From Dyadobacter sp. NIV53 (GTDB taxonomy: Bacteria > Bacteroidota > Bacteroidia > Cytophagales > Spirosomataceae), in NCBI RefSeq assembly GCF_019711195.1, contig NZ_CP081299.1, positions 2,790,001-2,854,000 on the forward strand: a DNA stretch of 64,000 nt, given 5' to 3'. The notes under the pieces were generated by a model. That model searched no databases. It was given only the letters and a program-made list of their open reading frames with translations, and had not been told where the DNA came from. Shown here in pieces: positions 1 to 8,834 of this stretch. The translations under genes and the position numbers were made by a program. Position 1 is the first letter of the stretch, and the number at the start of each line of letters is the position of its first letter.

Positions 1-262
1 CTGATTAATATCTGATCCTGTTTCATTGCTGTTATTATCCTGATCGATATCTGCATGAATTTTCTGGAAGCAAAAGTTCAATGGCATTGTCCTGATTTGG
101 TATGAACTGCGGAGAGCGCGTTTCATATTCCAGCACCCATTGATAAAAAGTATCCGAGTTTTCTTCCCTTCTGATCCACTCCTCGGCCAACTGCCTTTCC
201 AGTGGATTAGAACGCCCGGACAGGTATTCAAAAAGTACATATTTTGATATAGATGCTTTCAT
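1..262 (-). CDS. FecR-like anti-sigma factor, N-terminal fragment (runs off the window, frameshifted)
   Basis: The first ~60 residues look like the cytoplasmic N-terminus of Bacteroidota FecR-family anti-sigma factors: an initial YLSGRSNPLE stretch, an EEWI motif and a Trp in FYQWV. These proteins hold an ECF sigma factor inactive and relay signals from a TonB-dependent outer-membrane receptor. The gene begins 46 nt after the ECF sigma gene on the same strand, the usual arrangement. The frame as read stops at position 35. A shift of one base near 65-70 (removing one C gives ...ELLLQKIHADID) opens a frame without stops to the window edge, so the early stop is probably an indel. Only the N-terminus is visible; the FecR domain itself lies outside the window, so the family call rests on the N-terminal motifs and the neighbour. 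Confidence 0.6.
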
Positions 263-308
263 TTCAGTTGTGTTTCAATGATCAACACTGATTGGAAAAA
301 AGGCTTTA

Positions 309-986
309 TTAAAGTGCAATGCAGAAAGAACTTAATAAAGTCAGGAGGCATGAAGTCATCCATTCACCATGCAAGGCAGAACGTAAATGTTTTAATGCTT
401 TGGAGATATGTACTTCCACAGTTTTGGGTGAAATATGGAGTTCATTGGCTATTTCATGGTATTTTTTATTTTCAAACCTGCTCATGAGAAAGACCCGCTG
501 GCATTGTGCAGGAAGTTTCCCTATCACTTCATTAACCTTCAGAAAAAGATTATTGTAGTGAATTTCAGCATCCGGCTGCTGATGGCTGGTAGAAATAGCA
601 TTCTCAGTATTTGTTTCAAGAGAATCAGTTTTACCGAACTCTCTGCGCATATACGTATAACATTCATTACGTACCGACCTGAAAAGATAACTGGTATAAG
701 AGGTGTTAATATTTTCGTATGCCTTAGTACGATAAAATTGAAAAAAAACTTCACTGACCAGATCCTCGGCAATTTGTTTGGAATATACAAAACGCACTGC
801 GTGGCTGCACAGCGGATTGTAAAATCTCCTAAAGAGTAATTCCAGCCCTTTTGCAGGATCCTGCTCAAATGTTGACTTCAAAAATACAGCAGAATCAACC
901 TGTCCCGAACCTGTTTTTTCTTCGTGTATTATTGACACAAATGGATTCGCTGGCTTAGGTTCTTCGTTGAGCAAAGGATCGCGCAT
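309..986 (-). CDS. ECF RNA polymerase sigma factor (Bacteroides expansion type)
   Basis: 225 aa. Sigma region 2 is seen around residues 45-105 (LFRRFYNPLCSHAVRFV, then AEDLVSEVFFQFY) and region 4 around 150-205 (IGKLPAQCQRVFLMSRFE followed by the helix-turn-helix YHEIANELHISPKTVEVHI). The region 4 wording is typical of the Bacteroidota sigma-70 expansion family, usually partnered with FecR anti-sigma factors and SusC/SusD-type receptors. A FecR-like gene follows at once downstream, so the two probably form a regulatory pair whose receptor genes would lie beyond position 1. Residues 1-40 are an unusually long leader before region 2, and the last ~15 residues are hydrophobic; a later start is possible. 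Target genes cannot be told from the sequence. Confidence 0.9.
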   Translation of the reverse strand: MRDPLLNEEPKPANPFVSIIHEEKTGSGQVDSAVFLKSTFEQDPAKGLELLFRRFYNPLCSHAVRFVYSKQIAEDLVSEVFFQFYRTKAYENINTSYTSYLFRSVRNECYTYMRREFGKTDSLETNTENAISTSHQQPDAEIHYNNLFLKVNEVIGKLPAQCQRVFLMSRFENKKYHEIANELHISPKTVEVHISKALKHLRSALHGEWMTSCLLTLLSSFCIAL

Positions 987-1094
987 GTGAGTCTTTTGTT
1001 ATGTAATAATGTAAAGACTTTTTTGCACTTAGTTTCCCTTAGTCTTAGCATAAAAAAATTAAATACTTTTTTTATGCAATAACAAAAGCAAAAA

Positions 1095-1126
1095 AAGAAC
1101 CGCCATCGCTTCCGATGACGGTTCTT
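1095..1126 (-). terminator. Rho-independent terminator after the GMC oxidoreductase
   Basis: Inverted repeat AAGAACCG-C-CATCG / CGATG-A-CGGTTCTT around a CTTC loop. On the minus strand the one mismatch becomes a G-U pair and the stem is followed by a run of seven T, placing it just downstream of the minus-strand gene ending at 1144. Confidence 0.85.
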
Positions 1127-1143
1127 CTGTTGGAATATTTTAA

Positions 1144-2856
1144 TTACAAATTCTTAGCCTTCATTTCTTTCACTGCATGATCAACTGCTCTTGCTGTAAA
1201 TGCCATATAAGTTAATGAAGGGTTTTGGGTGGAAGTGGAAGTCATACTTGCACCATCTGTTACAAACACATTTTTTGCCGCATGTAACTGGTTCCATTTA
1301 TTCAGCATGGAGGTTTTCGGATCCTTTCCCATACGTACACCACCCATTTCGTGGATGTCATTGCCAGGATTTCTGTGGCCGTCGTGCGATTTGATATTTT
1401 TGAAACCGGCATTGGTAAACATTTCAGTAACCTGCTCTAGATAATCCTTGATCATTTTCTCATCATTATCATCGTAACCGACATTAATTTTGAGCATCGG
1501 CATACCAAACGGATCTTTCAGGACTTTATCCAGAGCAACATAATTACTTTCTTTTGGAATCGTCTCGCCCATCATGTGTGAACCAACACTCCAGTTGCCA
1601 TAGTTGGTTTTTAACAAATTCGCTTTCAAAGATTCTCCCATACCATTATGGTCTGAATAAGTCTCGCGGCCGGCACCAAATCCCGCCGCATAACCTCTGA
1701 GAAAATCTGTTTCCTGCTTGTAAACATTACGGAAGCGGGGAATATAACCGCTATTCGGAACTCGTCCGTCCGTGGTAGAATCCAGGAATCCTTCATATTC
1801 ACCCGATATACTTGCGCGGTAATTGTGGAAAGCAATGTACTTACCCAACACACCGCTATCATTTCCCAGTCCATTTGGGAAACGTGATGAAGTGGAGTTC
1901 ATCAGGATCAGGTTCGTATTTAAAGCAGCTGCATTTACAAAGATGATACTGGCATAAAATTCCATCATTTCCTTTGTGTTGGAATCGATCACGCGTACGC
2001 CGGTTACCTTCTGCAGTTTTTCATCATAAATAACAGAATGAACAACAGAATGCGGACGAAGCGTCATATTTCCTGTTTTCATTGCCCATGGAAGTGTCGA
2101 TGCATTACTGCTGAAATACCCTCCAAAAGGACAACCGCGTTCACACATCGTGCGGTTCTGACATTGTGCACGGCCCTGATCAAGATGAATCTGCTTAGGT
2201 TCAGTAATATGGGCAGCACGGCCGATTATGATGTGACGGTCTTTATATTGTTTTGCAACCTGTTCTTTAAAATATTTTTCCACACAATTTAATTCGTGTG
2301 GTTTCAGGAACTCTCCATCCGGAAGTGTATCAAGTCCGTCTTTATTCCCTGTAATACCCGCAAATTTTTCCACATGGCTATACCATGGTGCAATATCGTC
2401 ATAGCCAATCGGCCATTCCACGGCAAATTTGTCCCGCGCCGGACCTTCAAAATCGTATTTACTCCAACGTTGTGTTTGTCTGGCCCAAAGCAACGACTTC
2501 CCTCCTACCTGATAGCCGCGAATCCAGTCAAAAGGTTTTTCCTGTATGTAAGGATGTTCATTGTCCTTAGCAAAAAAGTGCGCGGACGACTCTTTGAAAT
2601 TATAACACCTGCTTGCAATCGGATTAGCTTCGGTAACAGCAAGCGGCAAACGCTCACGGTGTTCGAATTCCCATGGCATCATGTTCGTAGTCGGATAATC
2701 CACAATATGCTTCACATCACGGCCGCGTTCCAGAACCAGTGTTTTCAAACCTCTTTCAGTCAGCTCTTTTGCCGACCACCCGCCACTGATTCCTGAGCCA
2801 ATTACAATGGCATCGTAGGTACGGGCTTTTTTACTATCTATATTGAAATTTGCCAT
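1144..2856 (-). CDS. GMC-family FAD-dependent oxidoreductase (sugar/polyol dehydrogenase type)
   Basis: 570 aa. A Rossmann FAD-binding motif GSGISGG lies at residues 20-26 with the ribose-binding Glu in LVLERG about 20 residues later. The C-terminus carries the GMC catalytic pair, His in NDIHEMGG (about 502) and Asn in TQNPSLT (about 545). A CERGCPFGG segment is typical of the bacterial group that pairs with gluconate 2-dehydrogenase subunit 3. Such enzymes oxidise sugars, sugar acids or glycosides and pass electrons to the respiratory chain. The small-subunit gene lies upstream on the same strand (206 nt away) and an MFS transporter precedes that, so the three probably form one unit. This protein has no signal peptide of its own; a Tat-like leader on the small subunit could carry both out of the cytoplasm. 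The exact substrate is unknown; 3-keto-sugar formation is an inference from the family and from the DUF1080 genes at 15-18 kb. Confidence 0.9.
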   Translation of the reverse strand: MANFNIDSKKARTYDAIVIGSGISGGWSAKELTERGLKTLVLERGRDVKHIVDYPTTNMMPWEFEHRERLPLAVTEANPIASRCYNFKESSAHFFAKDNEHPYIQEKPFDWIRGYQVGGKSLLWARQTQRWSKYDFEGPARDKFAVEWPIGYDDIAPWYSHVEKFAGITGNKDGLDTLPDGEFLKPHELNCVEKYFKEQVAKQYKDRHIIIGRAAHITEPKQIHLDQGRAQCQNRTMCERGCPFGGYFSSNASTLPWAMKTGNMTLRPHSVVHSVIYDEKLQKVTGVRVIDSNTKEMMEFYASIIFVNAAALNTNLILMNSTSSRFPNGLGNDSGVLGKYIAFHNYRASISGEYEGFLDSTTDGRVPNSGYIPRFRNVYKQETDFLRGYAAGFGAGRETYSDHNGMGESLKANLLKTNYGNWSVGSHMMGETIPKESNYVALDKVLKDPFGMPMLKINVGYDDNDEKMIKDYLEQVTEMFTNAGFKNIKSHDGHRNPGNDIHEMGGVRMGKDPKTSMLNKWNQLHAAKNVFVTDGASMTSTSTQNPSLTYMAFTARAVDHAVKEMKAKNL

Positions 2857-2879
2857 ATATTATTAGGAGAATGGAGGAA

Positions 2880-2935
2880 AGGGTGGCCCGCATAGGGTGG
2901 CCCGCAAAGGGTGACCCGCATAGGGTGGCCCGCAT
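2880..2935. repeat. Four tandem copies of a 14-bp unit
   Basis: Four head-to-tail copies of AGGGTGGCCCGCAT, with a single substitution in each of copies 2 and 3, followed by a partial fifth (AGGGG). The array lies in the 206-nt spacer between the subunit 3 gene and the GMC gene of the same operon, is much more GC-rich than its surroundings and encodes nothing obvious. Confidence 0.9.
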
Positions 2936-3062
2936 AGGGGGATGGAGGATGCACATTCGCAAATCATTTCACCGCCTTTCCATATTAATTTAAGATTATG
3001 ATTTAAATGGCTGAAAGAAATGGAGTCCGATTATGACTTTCTTCCTTTCCTTCCATCATCCA

Positions 3063-3584
3063 TCATCCCTTGTTCACCGGCACACACCCATGATAACGCG
3101 CCGGAATCATTTCGTAATGCGTAATATTTGTCATTACATATTCTGAATTCATGTAACCCTGGATGGTCAGGTTTTTTACCATTCCTAAAAATGCCTTCTG
3201 ATCCGCGTCACTGCTCTTTTCTATTTCCTGAAGAAGGTGCATTTTCTGATCTTTATTAGCAGCAGCAAACGATTTCCCGAAATTTTTCTGACTTTGAGAT
3301 TCGAGATTACTAACTCCTTTTGCCAGATTATCCTGTGCTTTTTTATCGTAACAATCCTTCACCATTTTTTGCACAAACCCGCCTACGCCAAGTTCTCCTG
3401 CTCCGGGTGTATCCGTTTTAGGAATAATAGTTTCTACCACACCTGTCAAAATTGCTGACTCATCGGCTGAAAGTAAAATATTCCCAGGTAAAGAACTTTT
3501 GCTCCACCCTGATGCCCAGGATGGCAAACCCGCCATTACGCCCACAGCCGCAGCCATATTTTTAAGCGCCACGCGTCTTTCCAT
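3063..3584 (-). CDS. Gluconate 2-dehydrogenase subunit 3 family protein
   Basis: About 173 aa from the chosen start (MERRVALKNM); an upstream in-frame Met at 3632 would add 16 residues with no leader character. The N-terminus resembles a Tat signal: ERR, then a hydrophobic stretch AAAVGVMAGLPSWA. The body has LLSADESAILTGVVETIIPKTDTPGAGELGVGGFVQKMV, the hallmark of the small subunit that accompanies membrane-bound gluconate or sugar dehydrogenases. It probably escorts the FAD subunit encoded downstream into the periplasm and stabilises it. The MFS transporter gene ends 83 nt upstream of this start. No cytochrome c subunit, present in the classical three-subunit enzyme, is encoded nearby, so electron transfer would need another partner. 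Confidence 0.85.
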   Translation of the reverse strand: MERRVALKNMAAAVGVMAGLPSWASGWSKSSLPGNILLSADESAILTGVVETIIPKTDTPGAGELGVGGFVQKMVKDCYDKKAQDNLAKGVSNLESQSQKNFGKSFAAANKDQKMHLLQEIEKSSDADQKAFLGMVKNLTIQGYMNSEYVMTNITHYEMIPARYHGCVPVNKG

Positions 3585-3667
3585 TTCTTGTTTTATTTGA
3601 AAGGTGAATAATTGATAGTTTTGTACAAACACAGAACACGACCTGGATCATGCGTAATAGGTTTGTC

Positions 3668-4909
3668 TTATTCTTCCAGAAAATCCAAATCCCGTCCGTG
3701 CGTTTCAGGAATTGTCAGAATACAGTAAATACCAATAAAAAAGCATATTACCCCAACCAGCGCCCCTGAATTCAATACGGAAAAAGATTCTTTAAAAGAT
3801 GCAAACAATGTAGTCATCAACACTACTGTACCTCTAACCATGTTTGGAACCGTCGTTGCTGCCGTTGCGCGTAGGTTAGTACCAAATTGCTCAGCTCCAA
3901 TAGTTACAAACATTGCCCAATATCCAATTCCGAATCCTAAGAATCCTGCAACTGTGTATAAATGTGCCGCAGTGTTAACGCCTGCATATAAATAAACGCC
4001 ACTGAATATTAACGTAAAAATCATTAGATAAAATACAGCTTTTTTCCTTGATTCGAGCCAATGGCTTAAAAATCCGCTCGACAGGTCACCAATTGAAAGC
4101 CCAACGTAACACCACATGATCGAAAGTCCAGGTTTTACGGGTTCTGCAATGCCAAGTGCTTTTCCAAATTCATTGCTGAAAGTGGCAAGAATCCCAATTA
4201 CAAACCAGGTAGGCAAACCAATTCCGATGCATTTCAGATACCGGCTCAATCTGTCTTTATTATTGAACAATGAAAAGAAATTTCCTTTTTGTATGTGTTT
4301 CTGATTTTTAAGATCTTTGAAAATACCGGATTCAAAAACGCCGATCCTCAACAAAAGAAGTGAAATTCCAAGGCCTCCGCCGATAAAATATGCATATCGC
4401 CAGCTGAAATATTCGACGGTAAAGTAAGCAACAACTGCTCCCAGCAAGCCAATACCAGCAACAAGAGAAGTTCCGATTGCACGAAGATGTTTGGGCAATA
4501 TCTCTGAAACCAGTGTAATACCAGCTCCAAGTTCTCCGGCTAGGCCTATACCTGCAACGAAGCGCAACAATTTATAAGTAGTCGGATCCTGCACAAAACC
4601 GCAGGCAATATTAGCAATTGAATAAGTGATGATAGAACCAAACAAAACCGATAACCGGCCTTTCTTATCTCCCAAAACACCCCATAAGATACCTCCGATC
4701 AATAATCCTGTCATTTGCCAGTTCAAGATACTGGCACCTACTTTCGAAATATCAGCTTCGGACAATCCCAGCGAAGCCAAACTTGGCAGGCGTACAATTC
4801 CGAAGAGGAGGAGATCATAAATATCAACGAAATAACCAAGGGCGGCTACAATAACCGGGGCACTGAATAAATGTGAAAAATTAGAACGTGGAGCTGCAAT
4901 CGTCGTCAT
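3668..4909 (-). CDS. MFS transporter, metabolite:proton symporter type
   Basis: 413 aa with about 12 hydrophobic segments. The cytoplasmic loop motif A of the major facilitator superfamily is seen as WGVLGDKKGRL (near residue 80), and a second-half loop reads SHWLESRKKA. A RxxxGIGLAGELGAG segment resembles the sugar/metabolite:H+ symporter branches. It is the first gene of a minus-strand run with the subunit 3 and GMC oxidoreductase genes, so it probably imports the oxidised product or a related sugar acid. The substrate cannot be read from the sequence. Its promoter should lie in the 389-bp divergent region shared with clpB. Confidence 0.85.
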   Translation of the reverse strand: MTTIAAPRSNFSHLFSAPVIVAALGYFVDIYDLLLFGIVRLPSLASLGLSEADISKVGASILNWQMTGLLIGGILWGVLGDKKGRLSVLFGSIITYSIANIACGFVQDPTTYKLLRFVAGIGLAGELGAGITLVSEILPKHLRAIGTSLVAGIGLLGAVVAYFTVEYFSWRYAYFIGGGLGISLLLLRIGVFESGIFKDLKNQKHIQKGNFFSLFNNKDRLSRYLKCIGIGLPTWFVIGILATFSNEFGKALGIAEPVKPGLSIMWCYVGLSIGDLSSGFLSHWLESRKKAVFYLMIFTLIFSGVYLYAGVNTAAHLYTVAGFLGFGIGYWAMFVTIGAEQFGTNLRATAATTVPNMVRGTVVLMTTLFASFKESFSVLNSGALVGVICFFIGIYCILTIPETHGRDLDFLEE

Positions 4910-4952
4910 TAGTAATAATTAAGGGTTTTATCAGGACTACAATATTATAAAA

Positions 4953-4976
4953 ATAGCCGGACATCTATCCGGCTAT
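4953..4976 (-). promoter_or_regulatory. Perfect 9-bp hairpin in the MFS gene leader
   Basis: ATAGCCGGA, a 6-nt loop, then TCCGGCTAT. It lies 44 nt upstream of the MFS start codon and has no T-run suited to termination on the minus strand. It could be an operator or an mRNA leader structure; function unknown. Confidence 0.45.
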
Positions 4977-5173
4977 ATTGCTCAAAATTTTATGTTTTTT
5001 AGATCGCACCTGAATTTTCATCTTTTCCGCTAACTATTACTACAAATTCAATCATATTTTGAGTGTTAACAATTGTTCTTTCAGCTAATTATGCATTCCT
5101 ATATCATAATTTGAGCACTATCATTTCAGTGTAATCCGATAAGTAACAGATTGGGTTGATAATAAAACCTTTT

Positions 5174-5227
5174 ATTCCGGTCAAAATGGCATTTAAATGC
5201 ATTAATAATTGAAATTCCGGTCAAAAT
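5174..5227 (+). repeat. 14-bp direct repeat upstream of clpB, copies 40 bp apart
   Basis: ATTCCGGTCAAAAT occurs exactly at 5174-5187 and 5214-5227, and a partial TTTCCGG follows at 5227-5233. The spacing of 40 bp (close to four helical turns) and the position 72-125 bp before the clpB start suggest protein binding sites. It is not a CIRCE element. Confidence 0.5.
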
Positions 5228-5298
5228 TTCCGGTTAATTATTCTGGTACATCCTTTTTGGTAAATATGTAAACCTTAATCACACATAATATTAACGCC

Positions 5299-7902
5299 AT
5301 GAATTTTAACCAATATACCATCAAGGCGCAGGAAGTTATACAGCATGCTGCGCAAATGGCCCAGGGAAACCAACAACAGGCTATTGAAACGGGTCATGTA
5401 TTAAAATCAATTTTAGAAGAAGATCCGAATACTTCTCTGTTCATTCTTAATCAGTTAAATATAAGTCCTGAGATACTGAATACGCGACTGCAGAAGATTT
5501 TGGAGAGTTATCCGCATGTAAGCGGTGGCCAGCCATATTTAGGCAATGATATGGCCGCAGCAAGCGGTAAAGCGCAGAATTATCTGAAGGAATTCGGTGA
5601 TGAATTCATAAGCATTGAACTTCTTATATTGGGTATTCTGAGTGGAAAAGATTCCACCGCTACCATGATGAAAGAAGTAGGTTTTAAGGAAAAAGATTTG
5701 ATTAACGCCATAAAAGAACTGAGAGGTAAAAATAATCCCGTGAAAGATCAAAATGCAGAAGCAAAGTATCGTTCTCTGGAACGGTACAGTAAAAATTTGA
5801 ATGAACTGGCTAAATCCGGTAAGATTGACCCGGTAATTGGCCGTGATGAAGAAATACGTCGTGTATTACAAATTTTAAGTCGTCGCACCAAAAATAATCC
5901 GATCCTTATAGGTGAGCCGGGTGTTGGTAAAACAGCTATCGTCGAGGGCCTGGCGCAAAGAATTGTACAAGGTGATGTACCTGAAAACCTTAAATCCAAA
6001 ATCGTTGTATCCCTGGATATGGGATTGCTGATCGCTGGTGCCAAATACAAAGGTGAATTCGAAGAACGGCTGAAAGCAGTTATTAAAGAAGTCACGGATT
6101 CCGAAGGTGAGATTGTACTTTTTATTGATGAAATCCACACATTGGTGGGTGCAGGTGGCGGCGGTGAAAGTGCGATGGATGCGGCTAATCTGCTGAAACC
6201 GGCATTAGCACGTGGTGAATTGCACGCAATTGGCGCTACTACGCTGAAAGAGTATCAGAAATACATGGAAAAGGATAAAGCACTGGAACGCCGTTTCCAG
6301 GTTGTGGTAGTGGATGAACCAAGTATTCCGGACGCTATAAGTATCCTGCGTGGTATTAAAGAAAAATATGAACTGCATCATGGTGTGCGAATTCAGGATG
6401 ATGCGGTTATAGCGGCCGTTGAACTTTCAAGCCGTTATATCAGTGATCGTTTTTTACCGGATAAAGCCATTGATTTAATGGACGAAGCGGCTTCCAAATT
6501 GCGCCTGGAAATGGACAGCGTACCGGAAGAACTTGATGAGATGAACCGCCGGATCATGCAGCTGGAAATTGAACGCGAAGCTATCCGCCGTGAAAACAAT
6601 AAGGATAAGGAAACGATTCTGAACAAAGAAATTGCTGATCTGAGTGAAACCCGGAATGCGTTGAAAGCACAGTGGGAAAACGAAAAAGGAAAAGTAAATG
6701 AAGTCCGTTCCCTTAAAGAACAATCTGAACAATTAAGACTGGAAGCTGAACAGGCTGAGCGTTCGGGTGATTTTGGCAAAGTAGCTGAAATACGTTACGG
6801 ACGGATTCCGGAGGTGAACGCAAAACTGGCCGAATTACAGAAAGCAGAAAATACCGAAAGCCTGATGCAGGAGGAGATTACGCCTGAAAATATTGCTGAG
6901 GTAGTTGCCAAATGGACAGGAATCCCGGTTAGTAAAATGCTTCAGAGCGACAGAGAAAAATTGCTGCAGCTGGAAGCACATCTACATCAGCGCGTTGCCG
7001 GACAGGATGAAGCGATAGAAATGGTTTCAGATGCAGTAAGACGTAGCCGGGCCGGATTGCAGGATGCAAAAAAACCGATCGGAAGTTTCCTGTTTCTTGG
7101 GCCAACGGGTGTAGGTAAAACTGAACTGGCAAAAACACTGGCGGAATATCTGTTCAATGATGAGAATGCGATGGTACGTATCGACATGAGCGAATATCAG
7201 GAGAGGCACGCTGTAAGCCGTTTGGTGGGGGCTCCTCCGGGATATGTGGGTTATGACGAAGGCGGACAATTGACAGAGGCTGTACGCCGGAAACCATACA
7301 GCGTTATTCTTTTGGACGAGATCGAAAAAGCACATCCGGATGTCTGGAATATTTTATTGCAGGTTTTGGATGAAGGCCGGCTGACTGATAATAAAGGCCG
7401 CGTAGCCAATTTCAAAAATTCGATCATTATTATGACTTCTAATATCGGCAGTCATATTATTCAGGAAAAATACGCAGAAGACGAAGGCTGGAACCATACA
7501 TTAATTGTTGAAGAAGCCAAACGGGCGGTGCTCGATCTTCTGAAAGCATCAGTCCGCCCTGAGTTTCTTAATCGTATCGATGAGATCGTCCTTTTTGAAC
7601 CATTATCTATGAAGAACATTCGTAAGATTGTTGATATTCAGTTCAAAAGCATTCAAAGTATGCTGATGGAACAGGGAGTTACGCTGGATGCAACTGACGA
7701 AGCGCTTACAAAACTCAGTGAGGAAGGATTTGATCCTGCTTTCGGAGCGCGTCCTTTAAAACGTGTATTGCAACGTCAGATCCTGAATGAACTTTCAAAA
7801 GGTATATTAAGCGGACAGGTTGCCAAGGATTCTGTCATCATGATGGAGCTTAATTCAAAGGGTGATCTGATATTTGAAAATGTCGGTGGCGTAGAGATAT
7901 AA
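5299..7902 (+). CDS. clpB: ClpB ATP-dependent disaggregase
   Basis: 867 aa, the usual ClpB length. Order of domains: Clp N-terminal repeats (1-145), first AAA+ module with Walker A GEPGVGKT at 205-212 and Walker B VLFIDEIHT, a coiled-coil middle domain (about 400-530, rich in Glu/Arg) that separates ClpB from ClpA/ClpC, a second AAA+ module with GPTGVGKT at 601-608 and Walker B VILLDEIEKAHP, and the C-terminal D2-small domain. The middle domain and the lack of a ClpP-binding loop mark it as the heat-shock disaggregase that works with DnaK to resolubilise aggregated proteins in the cytoplasm. The gene stands alone, with a terminator directly after it and direct repeats before it that may be regulatory. 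Confidence 0.98.
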   Translation: MNFNQYTIKAQEVIQHAAQMAQGNQQQAIETGHVLKSILEEDPNTSLFILNQLNISPEILNTRLQKILESYPHVSGGQPYLGNDMAAASGKAQNYLKEFGDEFISIELLILGILSGKDSTATMMKEVGFKEKDLINAIKELRGKNNPVKDQNAEAKYRSLERYSKNLNELAKSGKIDPVIGRDEEIRRVLQILSRRTKNNPILIGEPGVGKTAIVEGLAQRIVQGDVPENLKSKIVVSLDMGLLIAGAKYKGEFEERLKAVIKEVTDSEGEIVLFIDEIHTLVGAGGGGESAMDAANLLKPALARGELHAIGATTLKEYQKYMEKDKALERRFQVVVVDEPSIPDAISILRGIKEKYELHHGVRIQDDAVIAAVELSSRYISDRFLPDKAIDLMDEAASKLRLEMDSVPEELDEMNRRIMQLEIEREAIRRENNKDKETILNKEIADLSETRNALKAQWENEKGKVNEVRSLKEQSEQLRLEAEQAERSGDFGKVAEIRYGRIPEVNAKLAELQKAENTESLMQEEITPENIAEVVAKWTGIPVSKMLQSDREKLLQLEAHLHQRVAGQDEAIEMVSDAVRRSRAGLQDAKKPIGSFLFLGPTGVGKTELAKTLAEYLFNDENAMVRIDMSEYQERHAVSRLVGAPPGYVGYDEGGQLTEAVRRKPYSVILLDEIEKAHPDVWNILLQVLDEGRLTDNKGRVANFKNSIIIMTSNIGSHIIQEKYAEDEGWNHTLIVEEAKRAVLDLLKASVRPEFLNRIDEIVLFEPLSMKNIRKIVDIQFKSIQSMLMEQGVTLDATDEALTKLSEEGFDPAFGARPLKRVLQRQILNELSKGILSGQVAKDSVIMMELNSKGDLIFENVGGVEI

Positions 7903-7924
7903 TCACCGAATAATTATATTGATA

Positions 7925-7951
7925 AAAGAGCGGCTCAAAAGGCCGCTCTTT
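7925..7951 (+). terminator. Rho-independent terminator after clpB
   Basis: AAAGAGCGGC, 7-nt loop, GCCGCTCTTT, followed by a T-rich run; 23 nt after the clpB stop. Confidence 0.9.
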
Positions 7952-8036
7952 TTATTTTGCAATATCTCACATTTTCGAGGTAACAGCCGCACATGTGGTT
8001 AATTTCTACAATACTTTCTAGCCATACTATTAAATA

Positions 8037-8052
8037 AATGTAAAATTACATT
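8037..8052. promoter_or_regulatory. Palindrome upstream of the DJ-1/PfpI gene
   Basis: AATGTAA-AA-TTACATT, 63 bp before the start codon of the PfpI-like gene. It could be an operator; no regulator gene is adjacent. Confidence 0.3.
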
Positions 8053-8114
8053 GGCATACTTTTTGTACAATTAATTAGCAAAATAATCTTACCCACCATT
8101 TCAACCCCTTAGCT

Positions 8115-8667
8115 ATGGAACATTCATCAAATTCACTCAAAGTTGCGATATTGGTTGCGGACGGATTTGAGCAAGTCGAAATGACGTGCCCCAGAAAAGT
8201 CCTAAAAGATAACGGTGCTGTTGCTCATGTTATTTCACCCACTTAAAGATTTTGTGAAAGGCTGGAACAGGGTTGACTGGGGACAAACACATAAAGTAGA
8301 TGTACCGTTGCAATTAGCGCGCTCAGAGTATTACGACGCGCTGGTATTACCAGGCGGGGTAATGAGTGTAGATTCATTAAGGCTGAATCTGACGGCAATA
8401 GAATTTGTACGTTCATTTTTCTTATCCAATAAACCGGTAGCTGCTATATGCCATGGCCCGCAATTATTGATCGACGCCGACGTCGTGAACGGAAGGACAC
8501 TTACTTCTTTTGCTTCTATAAGGATTGATCTGGAAAATGCAGGCGCCACCTGGATAGACAGAAAAGTTATTACACACAATGGCCTGATCACAAGCCGTAA
8601 TGCGGACGATATTACGGCATTTACTGATCAGATTTTGAAGGAATTTAATTTTGCAATGCATCATTGA
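8115..8667 (+). CDS. DJ-1/PfpI family protein (YhbO-like), frameshifted as read
   Basis: The first 44 codons give a clear PfpI start (LKVAILVADGFEQVEM) and then stop at 8248. The rest of the family continues in another frame: VKGWNRVDWG, VDVPL, YDALVLPGG and the nucleophile elbow AAICHGPQLL with its catalytic Cys. Removing one T in CACTTAAAG near 8245-8250 joins the halves into a protein of about 184 aa, the normal length. Members act as stress-induced proteins, proposed as protein or nucleotide deglycases, or as peptidases. As the second half is well preserved, the break is probably recent or a sequencing error. The gene is monocistronic with a strong terminator after it. Confidence 0.8.
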
Positions 8668-8698
8668 TCTGAAGATAGTAAAGAAGATATTTGTTTAA

Positions 8699-8736
8699 AC
8701 AGAAAAAGCATCTCCAAAATGAGATGCTTTTTCTGT
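8699..8736 (+). terminator. Rho-independent terminator after the PfpI gene
   Basis: Perfect 15-bp stem (ACAGAAAAAGCATCT and its complement) around an 8-nt loop. The stem contains A- and T-runs on both sides and could work in either direction. Confidence 0.9.
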
Positions 8737-8834
8737 TTTAGATTACAGCCAAACTTCTAATCTTTGTAATTCTGTAATTTAATCCGGAACCCAACTTTTT
8801 TCCGGCTTCACTATCTGATCCGATTTTATACTGC

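Larger units (their letters stand above)
4910..5298. other. 389-bp divergent intergenic region between the MFS gene and clpB
   Basis: AT-rich and without a credible reading frame. It must contain the promoters of both divergent genes. It holds a perfect 9-bp hairpin close to the MFS start (4953-4976), a 14-bp direct repeat nearer clpB (5174-5187 and 5214-5227) and a 12-bp palindrome GCATTTAAATGC at 5189-5200. I could not place a convincing TAnnTTTG promoter box. Confidence 0.7.

Noticed and set aside
435..839. A 134-codon frame opposite the sigma factor gene
   Set aside because: A shadow frame of a well-supported sigma factor gene; no own motifs.
2880..2935. The tandem repeat as a CRISPR array
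   Set aside because: Units are 14 bp and directly adjacent with no spacers, and no cas genes are present.
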